Below, piece after piece: positions 47,724 through 56,303 of a DNA stretch of 64,000 nt; position 1 is the stretch's first letter; each line of letters opens with the position of its first letter. The DNA is from Lachnospiraceae bacterium RM5 (GTDB taxonomy: Bacteria; Bacillota; Clostridia; Lachnospirales; Lachnospiraceae), in NCBI GenBank assembly GCA_900110975.1, contig FOFK01000005.1, forward strand, positions 9,595 to 73,594, read 5' to 3'. Below the pieces are notes generated by a model. That model was not told the origin of the DNA. It was given only the letters and a program-made list of their open reading frames with translations, and did no database searches. The position numbers were made by a program, and so were the translations under genes.

Positions 47724-47911
47724 TTTTTCATCCTTTCTGTTCTTAACGAACCAACATTTATAAATATATCTTTTATCATACTAAAAAGCAATGTATTTTT
47801 TGTGAATTTTTCTAATAAATTTTTCAAAATATCAAATTTTTTTATTTTATCTTTTATTTTTTTTATTTACTTTTACATTATATTTTTCTATTAAATTTTT
47901 CCATTATTTTA

Positions 47912-47940
47912 TTGACACAGACTTATTTTTAAGATATTAT
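47912..47940 (+). promoter_or_regulatory. Strong promoter of rpsT
   Basis: Consensus TTGACA (47912-47917), exactly 17 bases, TATTAT (47935-47940). Confidence 0.88.
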
Positions 47941-47950
47941 ACTAAAAGTG

Positions 47951-48000
47951 TGTTTACATTTGACACGTCCGCGTCTTTAAGATGTAAACATTTTATCATG
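47951..48000 (+). promoter_or_regulatory. Structured rpsT leader, candidate autoregulatory element
   Basis: The roughly 120-base 5' leader contains a perfect 9-bp stem TGTTTACAT / ATGTAAACA enclosing a small GAC/GTC helix, followed by a short T run. Ribosomal protein leaders often act in autogenous control; no specific family is recognised here. Confidence 0.55.
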
Positions 48001-48068
48001 ATATATACTCTCTCAACCATATTATGATAAAAAATCAATTAATTTATATTATTTTGGAGGTGGACAGA

Positions 48069-48335
48069 TTGGCTAATATCAAATCTGCAAAGAAAAGAAT
48101 TTTAGTTACTAAAACAAAAACAGAAAGAAATAAAGCTATTAAATCTAAAGTTAAAACTGAGATAAAGAAAGTTAGAGCTGCTGTTGAAGCAAAAGATGTT
48201 GAAGCTGCAACAAATGCACTTAAATCAGCTACTATCGAAATCGATAAAGCTACAACAAAAGGTGTTTATCACAAAAATAATGCTGCAAGAAAAGTTTCTC
48301 GTTTAACAAAAGCCGTTAACAGCATTAATCAGTAA
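48069..48335 (+). CDS. rpsT: 30S ribosomal protein S20
   Basis: 88 residues with a TTG start at 48069, decided by GGAGG a few bases upstream and by the universal S20 beginning 'ANIKSAKKRI'. An upstream in-frame ATG at 48024 would add 15 residues foreign to S20. Binds 16S rRNA in early 30S assembly. Strongly basic; 'KGVYHKNNAARKVSRLTKAV' is the conserved C-terminal helix. It has its own strong promoter and a terminator, so it is transcribed alone. Confidence 0.97.
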   Translation: MANIKSAKKRILVTKTKTERNKAIKSKVKTEIKKVRAAVEAKDVEAATNALKSATIEIDKATTKGVYHKNNAARKVSRLTKAVNSINQ

Positions 48336-48367
48336 TTAGATTTATATTTAAACGTAAATATATAAAG

Positions 48368-48399
48368 AAAACGATGTCAGGATATGACATCGTTTTTTT
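48368..48399 (+). terminator. Terminator of rpsT
   Basis: Stem AAACGATGTCA / TGACATCGTTT (about 48369-48379 and 48385-48395), five-base loop, then a T run. Confidence 0.92.
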
Positions 48400-48456
48400 A
48401 TTTTATAAAACACTTTAGACATGCAAATTGCAAAGCTTTTTTAAGCGACCATCCTC

Positions 48457-49449
48457 CTATACAACCTTCTTTTTTTCAGCTGAATATTTAATTATTATCA
48501 GTTCTACTGCCATCTTATCATTTATATTTCCTGTTTTTATATCCTCTTCTAATCTAAGACAATTACTCATTGCCATCTTTAATACCTTTAAGGAAAAATT
48601 CCTGCACTGGGATAAGGATTTTTTCACAATGAAACTCTGCATTTTCATCTTTGATGCTATCACATCAACCGACTCACCATTATCAATACCTTCCCTTATC
48701 TGATACAGTATATTAAATTGTCTTGAAAGCATATAAAGAATACGCATTGGTGGCTCTTTTGTTGCAATAAGATCATAATAAAGTTTCATCGCTTTCTTCT
48801 GATTCTTATTTCCCATTGCGTCAATCATATCAAATATTTTTCCTGTGATTTCACCGTGGCACACTTCATTAATATCATCTATGGTAACTTTCTTTTCATC
48901 ATCAACATAAGCAATTAATTTTTCAAGTTCTTTTTCAATCTTATTCATATCATCACCAAGAGTCATAATAAGATAATCCATTGTTTCATTATCTATTTCA
49001 ATTTTTTCTTTTTTTAGTGCTGATAAAATCCATCTTGAAAGCTCGCCTTTACTTAACCTTGTACATTCACAAGCATATCCCTTCTGTTTTACATGCTTAT
49101 ATAACTTACCTCTTTTATCCACTTCACTTTCGACAAATACAACTATTGTCTGGTCTGAAAATCCCGGTACATAATCTAAAAAATCATTTGCTTTTTTAAA
49201 CCAGCCTGAATCCTCAATAAAAATAACTTTATAATCCGCAAAAAAAGGCATGGTTTTTGCATGTTCAACAACTTCTGACAATTCAATATTTTTACCATAA
49301 AATCTAATAAAATTCATATCATCATCTTTTGATGTTACAGCATCAAGAAGCATATTTTTAAATCTATTTACAAGATATTTTTCTTCTCCAAAAATCAAAT
49401 ATATATTTTTAAATTCTCTGCTTTTTATATGATTCTTAAAATTTTTCAT
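48457..49449 (-). CDS. holA: DNA polymerase III delta subunit
   Basis: 330 residues. N-terminal 'NIYLIFGEEKYLVNRFKNML' is the HolA signature; the middle has 'VVFVESEVDKRGKLYKHVKQ', and the C-terminal lid contains 'PPMRILYMLSRQFNILYQIR'. It opens the beta clamp in the clamp loader and lacks its own Walker motifs, as expected. The ATG 49449 has only a weak upstream site (GAG). In many clostridia holA lies near rpsT and comEC, as here (51227-53758). Confidence 0.93.
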   Translation of the reverse strand: MKNFKNHIKSREFKNIYLIFGEEKYLVNRFKNMLLDAVTSKDDDMNFIRFYGKNIELSEVVEHAKTMPFFADYKVIFIEDSGWFKKANDFLDYVPGFSDQTIVVFVESEVDKRGKLYKHVKQKGYACECTRLSKGELSRWILSALKKEKIEIDNETMDYLIMTLGDDMNKIEKELEKLIAYVDDEKKVTIDDINEVCHGEITGKIFDMIDAMGNKNQKKAMKLYYDLIATKEPPMRILYMLSRQFNILYQIREGIDNGESVDVIASKMKMQSFIVKKSLSQCRNFSLKVLKMAMSNCLRLEEDIKTGNINDKMAVELIIIKYSAEKKKVV

Positions 49450-49906
49450 ACTACTCGTGTCAGCCTTAAAATCCTTCCTACTTTTTCTTTCACTTAATTT
49501 TTCTTTCAGTTAATTTTTTCTATTGAGATTACTCTTATTATATCAAACTTATTTTTATTTATTGAGTTCATCATCTGAAAATGCGTTTCCATTTTCATTC
49601 GAGCGTTCTTTTCTTATAATTCTGATATTTTCTTCAATATCCTCAGTTTTTAAATAATTATGGATAATAATATATAATGCCTTATCTTATCATATTATTA
49701 TGCCATTATATTATTATGCTATATATCATTATGCCATTATATCATTATGTTATTAGTTCTACTATGTCAAAAAAATTATATCATATATTTAAAAACATTA
49801 ATATAGTAACTGATGTTTATGTTTAGTCTGGTATTCACAAACAATCTATGATTTATATCTTTATCAGGAGGATGTATTTTCTATAACTTCAATATTCTCA
49901 ATATTC
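49450..49906. other. AT-rich gap with a possible gene remnant and simple repeats
   Basis: Between holA and the nuclease-like gene. 49555-49686 (minus) is an open frame of 43 codons without a start that reads like a protein tail ('ENIRIIRKERSNENGNAFSD'). 49680-49760 holds degenerate ATTATGCCATTATAT-type repeats. Otherwise nothing recognised. Confidence 0.6.
49555..49686 (-). pseudogene. Possible gene remnant, C-terminal 43 codons
   Basis: Open frame on the minus strand ending TAA at 49555-49557, with charged, protein-like composition ('YLKTEDIEENIRIIRKERSN') but no ATG/GTG start and an in-frame stop just upstream (49687-49689), where AT-rich repeats begin. It may be the tail of a small gene whose front was replaced by repeats. 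No family recognised. Confidence 0.35.
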
Positions 49907-50722
49907 TCAATATCCAAGTATCCTGGATAATTCATTTACCATATTTCGAATATCTCTTGTATTCATAATACACTTTGTACTTTCAAATGTCCAAATTACA
50001 GAATCAAATTGATATAGACCGCTTGCCTCATATTCCCTTATCTTCAACAACACCTCATCTCTATACTCTCTGTCATCCATCATCCCAAAATGTTCCCAAT
50101 ACACTTCTTTTCTTTCTTTGATATCCAATAATGTAAAATCCGGATGAACAATTCTTCTTTTTAATTGCAGAGGTTTTTCGTAGAAAAATGGGATAGACAT
50201 TTCATCCAGCATATCAGCAATTAATATCTCAGATTTTGACCTTACCCTCAATCCCCGTTTCGTATAATACTCAGGCGAATTTTCTTTAAATGGCAAACCT
50301 TCATATTTCTGAGCTTTCCAGGTTTTTATATATTCCTCATCCGAGATAAAGTGTGGTTTTACAAGTTTTCTTTTTCCCTTCGTCATACCCGCTAAAACAG
50401 AATCAAAAGAACTTGCAATTCCTGTTGATTTACACTTTTCTAAGACTTCTTTAGATTCTTGCAAAGAAGATAATAATCTTTCATCATACTCTATTTGTGC
50501 AAGCGCAATTGCCCTGGTTATTTCCTCCTTCCGTATGTATTTACCGTTTGTCTCAGAACCTTTTTCCCTCTGAAAATACTGATAGTGATTTCCATGTTTT
50601 ATAGCACGTAATCTTAACGATTGTGTTTCATCACTCCTTAACATCTCCAATTCATGCGATACTTTTTTTATACTATCTTCAATCATTTTTATATCCTGTT
50701 TTAATTTGTTCTCATTAATCAT
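49907..50722 (-). CDS. PD-(D/E)XK nuclease-like protein, orphan
   Basis: 271 residues. N-terminal half is helical and coiled-coil-like. The C-terminal half resembles the PD-(D/E)XK fold: 'RVRSKSEILIADMLDEM' (Glu, about 156-172), 'RIVHPDFTLLDIKERKEV' (Asp in PDFT, about 190-207), then 'YWEHFGMMDDREYRDEVLLK', where the usual E-x-K appears as W-E-H-x-G-M. This WEHxG form is known from helicase-associated and stand-alone nuclease-like domains. AGAGGT lies before ATG. Target and function are unknown. Its upstream region is a 73-bp tandem repeat array. Confidence 0.75.
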   Translation of the reverse strand: MINENKLKQDIKMIEDSIKKVSHELEMLRSDETQSLRLRAIKHGNHYQYFQREKGSETNGKYIRKEEITRAIALAQIEYDERLLSSLQESKEVLEKCKSTGIASSFDSVLAGMTKGKRKLVKPHFISDEEYIKTWKAQKYEGLPFKENSPEYYTKRGLRVRSKSEILIADMLDEMSIPFFYEKPLQLKRRIVHPDFTLLDIKERKEVYWEHFGMMDDREYRDEVLLKIREYEASGLYQFDSVIWTFESTKCIMNTRDIRNMVNELSRILGY

Positions 50723-51226
50723 TTTTACAACCTCTTTCTTTCTCTAAATATTCTTTTCTTCATAGACTATAAATATCTCATATTCTTTTAAATTTATAGC
50801 CTTTTTTCTTTCAAAACGGCTTGTTTTCGCCTTCCACGGCAATAAATTTTCTTTTCATCTAATTTTTTATTGCTTCACTCCTTTCAAAATGGCTTGTTTT
50901 CGCCTTCCACGGCTATAAATTTTCTTTTCATCTAATTTTTTATTGCTTCACTCCTTTCAAAACGGCTTGTTTTCGCCTTATTCGGCTATAAATTTTCTTT
51001 TCATCTAATTTTTTATTGCTTCATTCCTTTCAAAATGGCTTGTTTTCGCCTTATTCGGCTATAAATTTTCTTTTCATCTAATTTTTTATTGCTTCACTCC
51101 TTTCAAAATAGCTTGTTTTCGCCTTATTAAGCTATAAATTCTTATATCTATTGATTTTTTATAGCTTTTCTCAAATTCAACTTCTATAACAAACAATAAA
51201 CAACTTTACTCACCTCCTTTAAATTA
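50723..51226. repeat. 73-bp tandem repeat, five copies, with hairpins
   Basis: Copies begin at 50808, 50881, 50954, 51027 and 51100 (spacing exactly 73); the last is diverged after about 45 bases. Unit features: CTTTCAAAA(C/T)GGCTTG, then TTTTCGCCTT, GGC(A/T)ATAAA, CTTTTCATCTAATTTTT and TTATTGCTTCACTC. GC(A/T)ATAAA and TTTAT(A/T)GC arms can pair in each unit: perfect in the first (both with GCAATAAA/TTTATTGC) and last (AAGCTATAAA/TTTATAGCTT), one mismatch in the middle ones. A sixth related hairpin (AGGCTATAAAT/ATTTATAGTCT) lies at about 50764-50801. The region follows comEC and precedes the nuclease-like gene. Confidence 0.92.
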
Positions 51227-53758
51227 TTATTTGATATAAGGAGTTACTCTGACTTCTTTTCCCAAAACACAAATATTGACAAAGCCGTTTTGATCAGTCC
51301 TAAATATATCACTTCCATCATCCTCAAGGCTTTCAAGCACCTCCTTATGAGGATGACCATATATGTTATTTTTCTTACATGAAATTAATGCTATATCAGG
51401 TCTTACAATATTAAAAAATAATGGTGATAATGAGTTCTTCGAACCATGATGCGCAACTTTTAATATATTTACTTTTTTTAAAACTTCCTCTTTTACTAAA
51501 ACTTCTTCCACTTTTGAACTGACATCACCCATAAACAATATTCTAAATTCATTTTCAACCTTGCCCTCATCCATATTTTTCTCAATATAAAAAACACTTG
51601 AAAAATCATTCTTATTATAAATTTCTGCACTCTTATAAGATTCAATATCCTTTTCAGGCCAAATACACTTAAGAATGCATTTATCAAATTTTATATTATC
51701 TCCAGACGAAATATACTTCACACTTATACCATTTTTTGCACATATCTTAACCAGATTAATATACTCATCATCAATCAAATCTTTTGGTATATCAGCTAAA
51801 ACAAGATTTTTTACATAAGATTTACCACCTATTTTATATGATAATAAAGTTTCAATACCGTTATAATGATCCAGATCAAAATGTGAAATTATTACATAAT
51901 CTAATCTCTTAACTCCACCTGCTTTTAATGTTGGAAGAAGTGTATATTTTCCTATATCGTCATTGCCAGAACTTCCGCCATCAACCAATATATTTATTTT
52001 TTCATCCTGCACAAGAAAAGAATCTCCCTGCCCTACATCTATCATATTTATTGATAATCCTTTATGAGTTTCTCTAAGAGAAAAGAACAGCAGAAAAATC
52101 AATCCTGAAGAAACTAAAATTTTGAGCAGCTTTCTTTTAAAAAAATTATTATTTGACACATTATTATTAAACAAATTATTGTTAGATAGATTATTTTTAA
52201 AGAAACTATTGTTAGATACATTATTTTCAAACAAATTATTGTTAAATAGCTTTTTATTAAGCAAATTATAATAATTACATTTATTTATACATTCAGCTTT
52301 AAAAGCATTTACACATTTACTCTCTTTATTTATACATCCCCTGCACCTGTTTTTGTATTTTTCACTACTATCCCTCTTATTTAAATAAATAACAAATAAG
52401 ATAATTATAAACAAAATCATATAATACAAATACATTCTATAAAGATTTGGAATGCCTGTAATTTCAACACTTCCAGGGATTTTTAAAAACAATCTGCTTA
52501 TATACTCATAAAATCCCAATATTTTTTCAGAATAATAACAAATAAGACTTCCAAGTTTTAATGAGAAAAAGCTTAAAAACACTGCTAATACAAGTAAAAA
52601 CAACAATACTCCCATGGTTGGTACAATTATTAAATTTAAAATTACAGAGAATCTGCATGTTTGAAAAAACGTATATTCAAAGACCGGTCTTAATGTTATC
52701 TGGATAGTCAGTGATAAAACAAAACTCTTTAATAAAGGATTTTTTATTTTATAAAACTTTATGATGTTTTCATAAATTACATATAGAGAGAACACCGAAA
52801 GAAAAGACAAAATACAGCCACTTCCATATAACATATAAGGATTATTTATAAATAAAATGCAAAATGCAAGCAGCAACGCTGATATTCCATCATAACTTCT
52901 TAATAGCATATTACCTAAAATATAAATAACAAACATAATATAAGCTCGTTTTGCAGAAACCATATCAACGCTAAAAACATATACTCCCATAAGAATAATA
53001 GAAATAATTCCACCTGATTTTTCATTAATTAACGCCCTTAAAAATTTATATAAAAACAAGCCAAAAAAAGAAATGTGAAGGCCAGAAATAGCTATAATAT
53101 GCGAAATTCCAACTATGCTGTATAAAGATAAAATTTCACTGTCGGCATATTTTTTCTCACCTGTTAGAATTGCAACAAATATTCCAAAATATTTTTCGCT
53201 GCTTATTTTTCTGATGCTGCTTATTATTTTTTCCCTTAAAATAAATACTTTTGATTTATTATTAGCAAGTATTTTTATACTTCCATTAACATATTTAACT
53301 TTTATAAATATTTTATTTGAATAATAATATTTCTTTTCATTATAGCATCCGGGATTTGTATTAGTTTTAAACTCTGTAAATTTCCCTCTTAATTTAACCT
53401 TATTTCCGACACATATTTTCTTAGCCTGATCATTTTTTATATTTTTATTTTTATATGTATTATCAATTAATCTTTCATCAGAATTTACACTAATCTTTTT
53501 GCCAGACATTTCCTTTAACTTCTCGTCACATACCACAAGAACCTTCCCAAATTTCCTTGTATTTACAATATAATTTATAGAATATTCTTTTTCTTTAATA
53601 CTTATTACCTTGCCGGAAACTGTTAATTCTTTGCCCTCTTTAATTCTCCCTATATGATACTTCTTATCAAAAATATTTTTTCCAAAAAAAACCATGATAC
53701 AGACAAGTATCATGGTAATTAAAATCATAACCCTTTTTATAATTTTCCCCCCTACCAT
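51227..53758 (-). CDS. comEC: Competence protein ComEC/Rec2, DNA uptake channel
   Basis: 843 residues. N-terminal membrane anchor and DUF4131/OB-like region (1-190), the multi-helix competence domain ('GISHIIAISGLHISFFGLFL', about 218-237) to about 460, then a C-terminal metallo-beta-lactamase domain from 'INMIDVGQGDSFLVQ' with 'VISHFDLDHYNG' and 'KVAHHGSKNS'. It carries imported single-stranded DNA across the membrane. Oddities: a Cys cluster (about 471-491: CRGC, then three more Cys) and about three and a half Asn-rich 10-residue repeats (about 501-540, 'NNLSNNNLFN') between channel and nuclease domains. Start 53758 uses GGAG that overlaps the previous stop. Confidence 0.95.
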   Translation of the reverse strand: MVGGKIIKRVMILITMILVCIMVFFGKNIFDKKYHIGRIKEGKELTVSGKVISIKEKEYSINYIVNTRKFGKVLVVCDEKLKEMSGKKISVNSDERLIDNTYKNKNIKNDQAKKICVGNKVKLRGKFTEFKTNTNPGCYNEKKYYYSNKIFIKVKYVNGSIKILANNKSKVFILREKIISSIRKISSEKYFGIFVAILTGEKKYADSEILSLYSIVGISHIIAISGLHISFFGLFLYKFLRALINEKSGGIISIILMGVYVFSVDMVSAKRAYIMFVIYILGNMLLRSYDGISALLLAFCILFINNPYMLYGSGCILSFLSVFSLYVIYENIIKFYKIKNPLLKSFVLSLTIQITLRPVFEYTFFQTCRFSVILNLIIVPTMGVLLFLLVLAVFLSFFSLKLGSLICYYSEKILGFYEYISRLFLKIPGSVEITGIPNLYRMYLYYMILFIIILFVIYLNKRDSSEKYKNRCRGCINKESKCVNAFKAECINKCNYYNLLNKKLFNNNLFENNVSNNSFFKNNLSNNNLFNNNVSNNNFFKRKLLKILVSSGLIFLLFFSLRETHKGLSINMIDVGQGDSFLVQDEKINILVDGGSSGNDDIGKYTLLPTLKAGGVKRLDYVIISHFDLDHYNGIETLLSYKIGGKSYVKNLVLADIPKDLIDDEYINLVKICAKNGISVKYISSGDNIKFDKCILKCIWPEKDIESYKSAEIYNKNDFSSVFYIEKNMDEGKVENEFRILFMGDVSSKVEEVLVKEEVLKKVNILKVAHHGSKNSLSPLFFNIVRPDIALISCKKNNIYGHPHKEVLESLEDDGSDIFRTDQNGFVNICVLGKEVRVTPYIK

Positions 53759-53759
53759 T

Positions 53760-54716
53760 TTACTCCATATAATCTAAATTTCTTGAAAATTCATATTTAA
53801 ACGAAACTTCATCCCTTAAGGTTACATCAGTTTCCCCGGCAACTGATATGGAAACCTTATTTACATAGCTTAATTCACAAAGAGAATTAACTATTGAATA
53901 TACTTCAAGTTCCGGCGAACAGTCAACTTTTCCATCTAAAAAGCCTTTTGCAAAATTAACATAACATATACCATCTTTTGTCATTACATTTAAAAGCTTT
54001 GCATCTTCAGGCAACGTTCTTACATAACCGGAATTTTTATCCGGTCCCTGAATTAACTTCTCTATAATCATCTTTTCAACAGAAGCACTTTTATTATTTA
54101 ATTTCGTACAGTCAACTGCAACAAGACCGGTCATATCTTTATTAAGATAATAAATTTTCATCTCATACTTATTAACAAAATTTACGCTGTTAGAGGCTTT
54201 ACAAATGTCAACAAAATCCTCTGCCTTCATAGGGCCCACACTCTCTTTTGTATTATCAATATACATAAGAGGCATATCGTTTATGGTAAATGTAACATAT
54301 TCAATATTATCTATCTGTGTGAGTGTTAAAACAAATGCTGCCCTGCACAAAAGTTCTTCAACCTTACCCATTTCATTATAAGCAATGTTAAAATCAACAT
54401 TTACGGTATTTGTATCTGTAATACTATAACTATTTATCTCAACATAATCAGGCTTTGCTGTTACTTCGTTTAAATTATTCGAAGTTTCACACATTTTTTT
54501 AATCACTTCATCCACAACATCTTCTGTATCGGTATTTTCAATTTTATATTTTTCCTTCTGAAGCTCAGTCTTATCTTTATCGGTATAATAAAGATATATT
54601 TCACCATCTTTTAACTCTTCACTTTTCTTGTCACAGGATGGGATAAACAAAATAAAAGAAAAACATAAAACCAAAACAAATACTTTATAAAATTTTTTTC
54701 CAAAAAAATGTATCAT
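53760..54716 (-). CDS. GerMN-domain lipoprotein
   Basis: 318 residues. Signal peptide with lipobox 'FILFIPSC' (Cys about 28), so probably a substrate of lipoprotein acylation. Two GerMN-type modules: about 35-170 and 175-305, each with the 'V(Y/D)VNFAKGF'-like strand ('GICYVNFAKGFLDGKVDCSP'). In Bacillus GerM is a sporulation/germination lipoprotein, and GerMN lipoproteins also occur with two-component systems such as LpqB. It sits between the histidine kinase and comEC; the stop is immediately followed by the comEC start. Confidence 0.88.
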   Translation of the reverse strand: MIHFFGKKFYKVFVLVLCFSFILFIPSCDKKSEELKDGEIYLYYTDKDKTELQKEKYKIENTDTEDVVDEVIKKMCETSNNLNEVTAKPDYVEINSYSITDTNTVNVDFNIAYNEMGKVEELLCRAAFVLTLTQIDNIEYVTFTINDMPLMYIDNTKESVGPMKAEDFVDICKASNSVNFVNKYEMKIYYLNKDMTGLVAVDCTKLNNKSASVEKMIIEKLIQGPDKNSGYVRTLPEDAKLLNVMTKDGICYVNFAKGFLDGKVDCSPELEVYSIVNSLCELSYVNKVSISVAGETDVTLRDEVSFKYEFSRNLDYME

Positions 54717-54748
54717 ATTTTGATCCTTCTTTTTTTATAAATATATCA

Positions 54749-56233
54749 TCAATTACTTACATAAGTAAGCGGTATCCTTACATTAAACGTAGTTCCCTCG
54801 CCTTCCTTGCTATATACCTTAATCTCACCATTATGTAAAACTATGATATTTTTTGTAATCGCAAGTCCAAGACCGGTACCACCCGATTTTCTTGCCCTGT
54901 CTTTATCAACTCTGTAGAATCTTTCAAATACAAGATCAATTGAATCTTCAGGAATACCAACTCCTGAATCAGCTACTTTTATGTAAAAATATTGATGATC
55001 TGCATTTAATGTAACTCTTACCCAACCGTCAACAACGTTGTATTTAACAGCATTTTCAACTAAGTTTGTCATTGCTGAGGCAAGCTTCATTTCATCTACT
55101 TCCGCTTCAATAGGTCTGAAGCTTTCAAGGACAAGTTCGATATTTTTCTGACTTGCAATAGGTCTTACAATTTTTAAAATACCTTCCATCATATCATTTA
55201 TATTTGTTGGAGCAATATTTAAAACTGCATTATTTTTTTCAGTTCTGACTAAAGCAAGGAGATTAGAAATAATATCATTTTCCCTGTCAATTTCTTTTGT
55301 AATATCTTCAAAAAAGTCTTTATAAATTTCTGCTGGAACATTCTCCTGACCTGCCAAAGAATCCGCCAATACTTTTATTGAAGTCATTGGAGTTTTTAAT
55401 TCATGGGATACATTTGATACAAACTCCTGTCTGGAATCGTCAATCTTTTTCATTCGTTTCAAAGATTCATTAACAGAATCAAACATATCTTCCATTTCTG
55501 TATAACTGTCAATTTTCTTATCAAAATCAACATATCCGTAATTGATTTTTTCAAAACTCTCTTTAACCTTTTTTAAAGGCTTAACAAATAATCTTGAAAT
55601 GATTATTCCAAAAATAATAAAAACTATGCTGGTAAATTCAACAATCATCTTCATATTCTTTTTAATATTTTCCATGGAATATTTTATATCATTTGTTGAA
55701 AATTCGGCATATAAAACACCTATTGTCTTCTTCTTTTCATTCATTATCGGAAGAGATATTTCAATGTAATTTTCGTTTTTTCTATAAATTGAAATATTAT
55801 TTCCCTGGAAAGAAAGTATTACATTACGACTGATAACGTTCTTTCCTTCATCCATAACATATGTATCTTTTATAATTTTAAAATCTGAATCAATGATAAG
55901 TACTCTTCCATCATACATTGCTGAAAGCTGTGCAAGTTCCGCATTAATAGCTTCAGATTCACGACTTTCAAGGTAGCCTTCTTTCAAAATATTATTCTTT
56001 AATATATTTGACTGGCTAAGAAGTCTGTCCATCTTCATATCTATCATTGAGTTTTCAATTTCACCATATAAATAAAGACAGGTTAATAAAGGAATCACTA
56101 TTCCAATAATTATAATCACAAGCCCTATGCGTATTCTAAGACTTTTTGAAACCATCTTTAACCATAAAAGGAATCTTTTAAAGATTCCTTTTTTTTCGGT
56201 GTTATTTAACATATTTTCATCGTTATCAAACAT
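54749..56233 (-). CDS. Membrane sensor histidine kinase (WalK/PhoR type)
   Basis: 494 residues. Two membrane helices (about 33-55 and 175-200) flank an extracellular sensor; HAMP linker about 200-255; H-box 'FVSNVSHELKTPMTSIKVLA' (His about 274); N-box 'NLVENAVKYN'; G-boxes 'DSGVGIPEDS' and 'GGTGLGLAITKNI'. It should phosphorylate the response regulator encoded just upstream. The signal is unknown. AAGAGA lies eight bases before ATG. Part of the comEA-regulator-kinase-GerMN-comEC run. Confidence 0.94.
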   Translation of the reverse strand: MFDNDENMLNNTEKKGIFKRFLLWLKMVSKSLRIRIGLVIIIIGIVIPLLTCLYLYGEIENSMIDMKMDRLLSQSNILKNNILKEGYLESRESEAINAELAQLSAMYDGRVLIIDSDFKIIKDTYVMDEGKNVISRNVILSFQGNNISIYRKNENYIEISLPIMNEKKKTIGVLYAEFSTNDIKYSMENIKKNMKMIVEFTSIVFIIFGIIISRLFVKPLKKVKESFEKINYGYVDFDKKIDSYTEMEDMFDSVNESLKRMKKIDDSRQEFVSNVSHELKTPMTSIKVLADSLAGQENVPAEIYKDFFEDITKEIDRENDIISNLLALVRTEKNNAVLNIAPTNINDMMEGILKIVRPIASQKNIELVLESFRPIEAEVDEMKLASAMTNLVENAVKYNVVDGWVRVTLNADHQYFYIKVADSGVGIPEDSIDLVFERFYRVDKDRARKSGGTGLGLAITKNIIVLHNGEIKVYSKEGEGTTFNVRIPLTYVSN

Positions 56234-56303
56234 ATATATTTCTCTTTTTTTACTAAAATTATTATTAATTAAACAGATATCAAAACATCTCTGATTTCAG
56301 AAA

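Larger units (their letters stand above)
47724..48068. other. Intergenic region between the membrane protein and rpsT
   Basis: Divergent region. 47724-47905 is extremely AT-rich with poly-T runs. The rpsT promoter and a structured 5' leader occupy 47912-48068. No gene seen. Confidence 0.75.

Noticed and set aside
48024-48068. ATG at 48024 as the rpsT start
   Set aside because: It would add 15 residues foreign to S20; the GGAGG and the conserved ANIKSAKKRI point to the TTG at 48069.
50808-51172. Mini-ORF (MKRKFIAVEGENKPF) on the minus strand of the 73-bp repeats
   Set aside because: Present only in two units; in two others it breaks after eight codons, and the repeat length is not a multiple of three, so peptide selection is unlikely.
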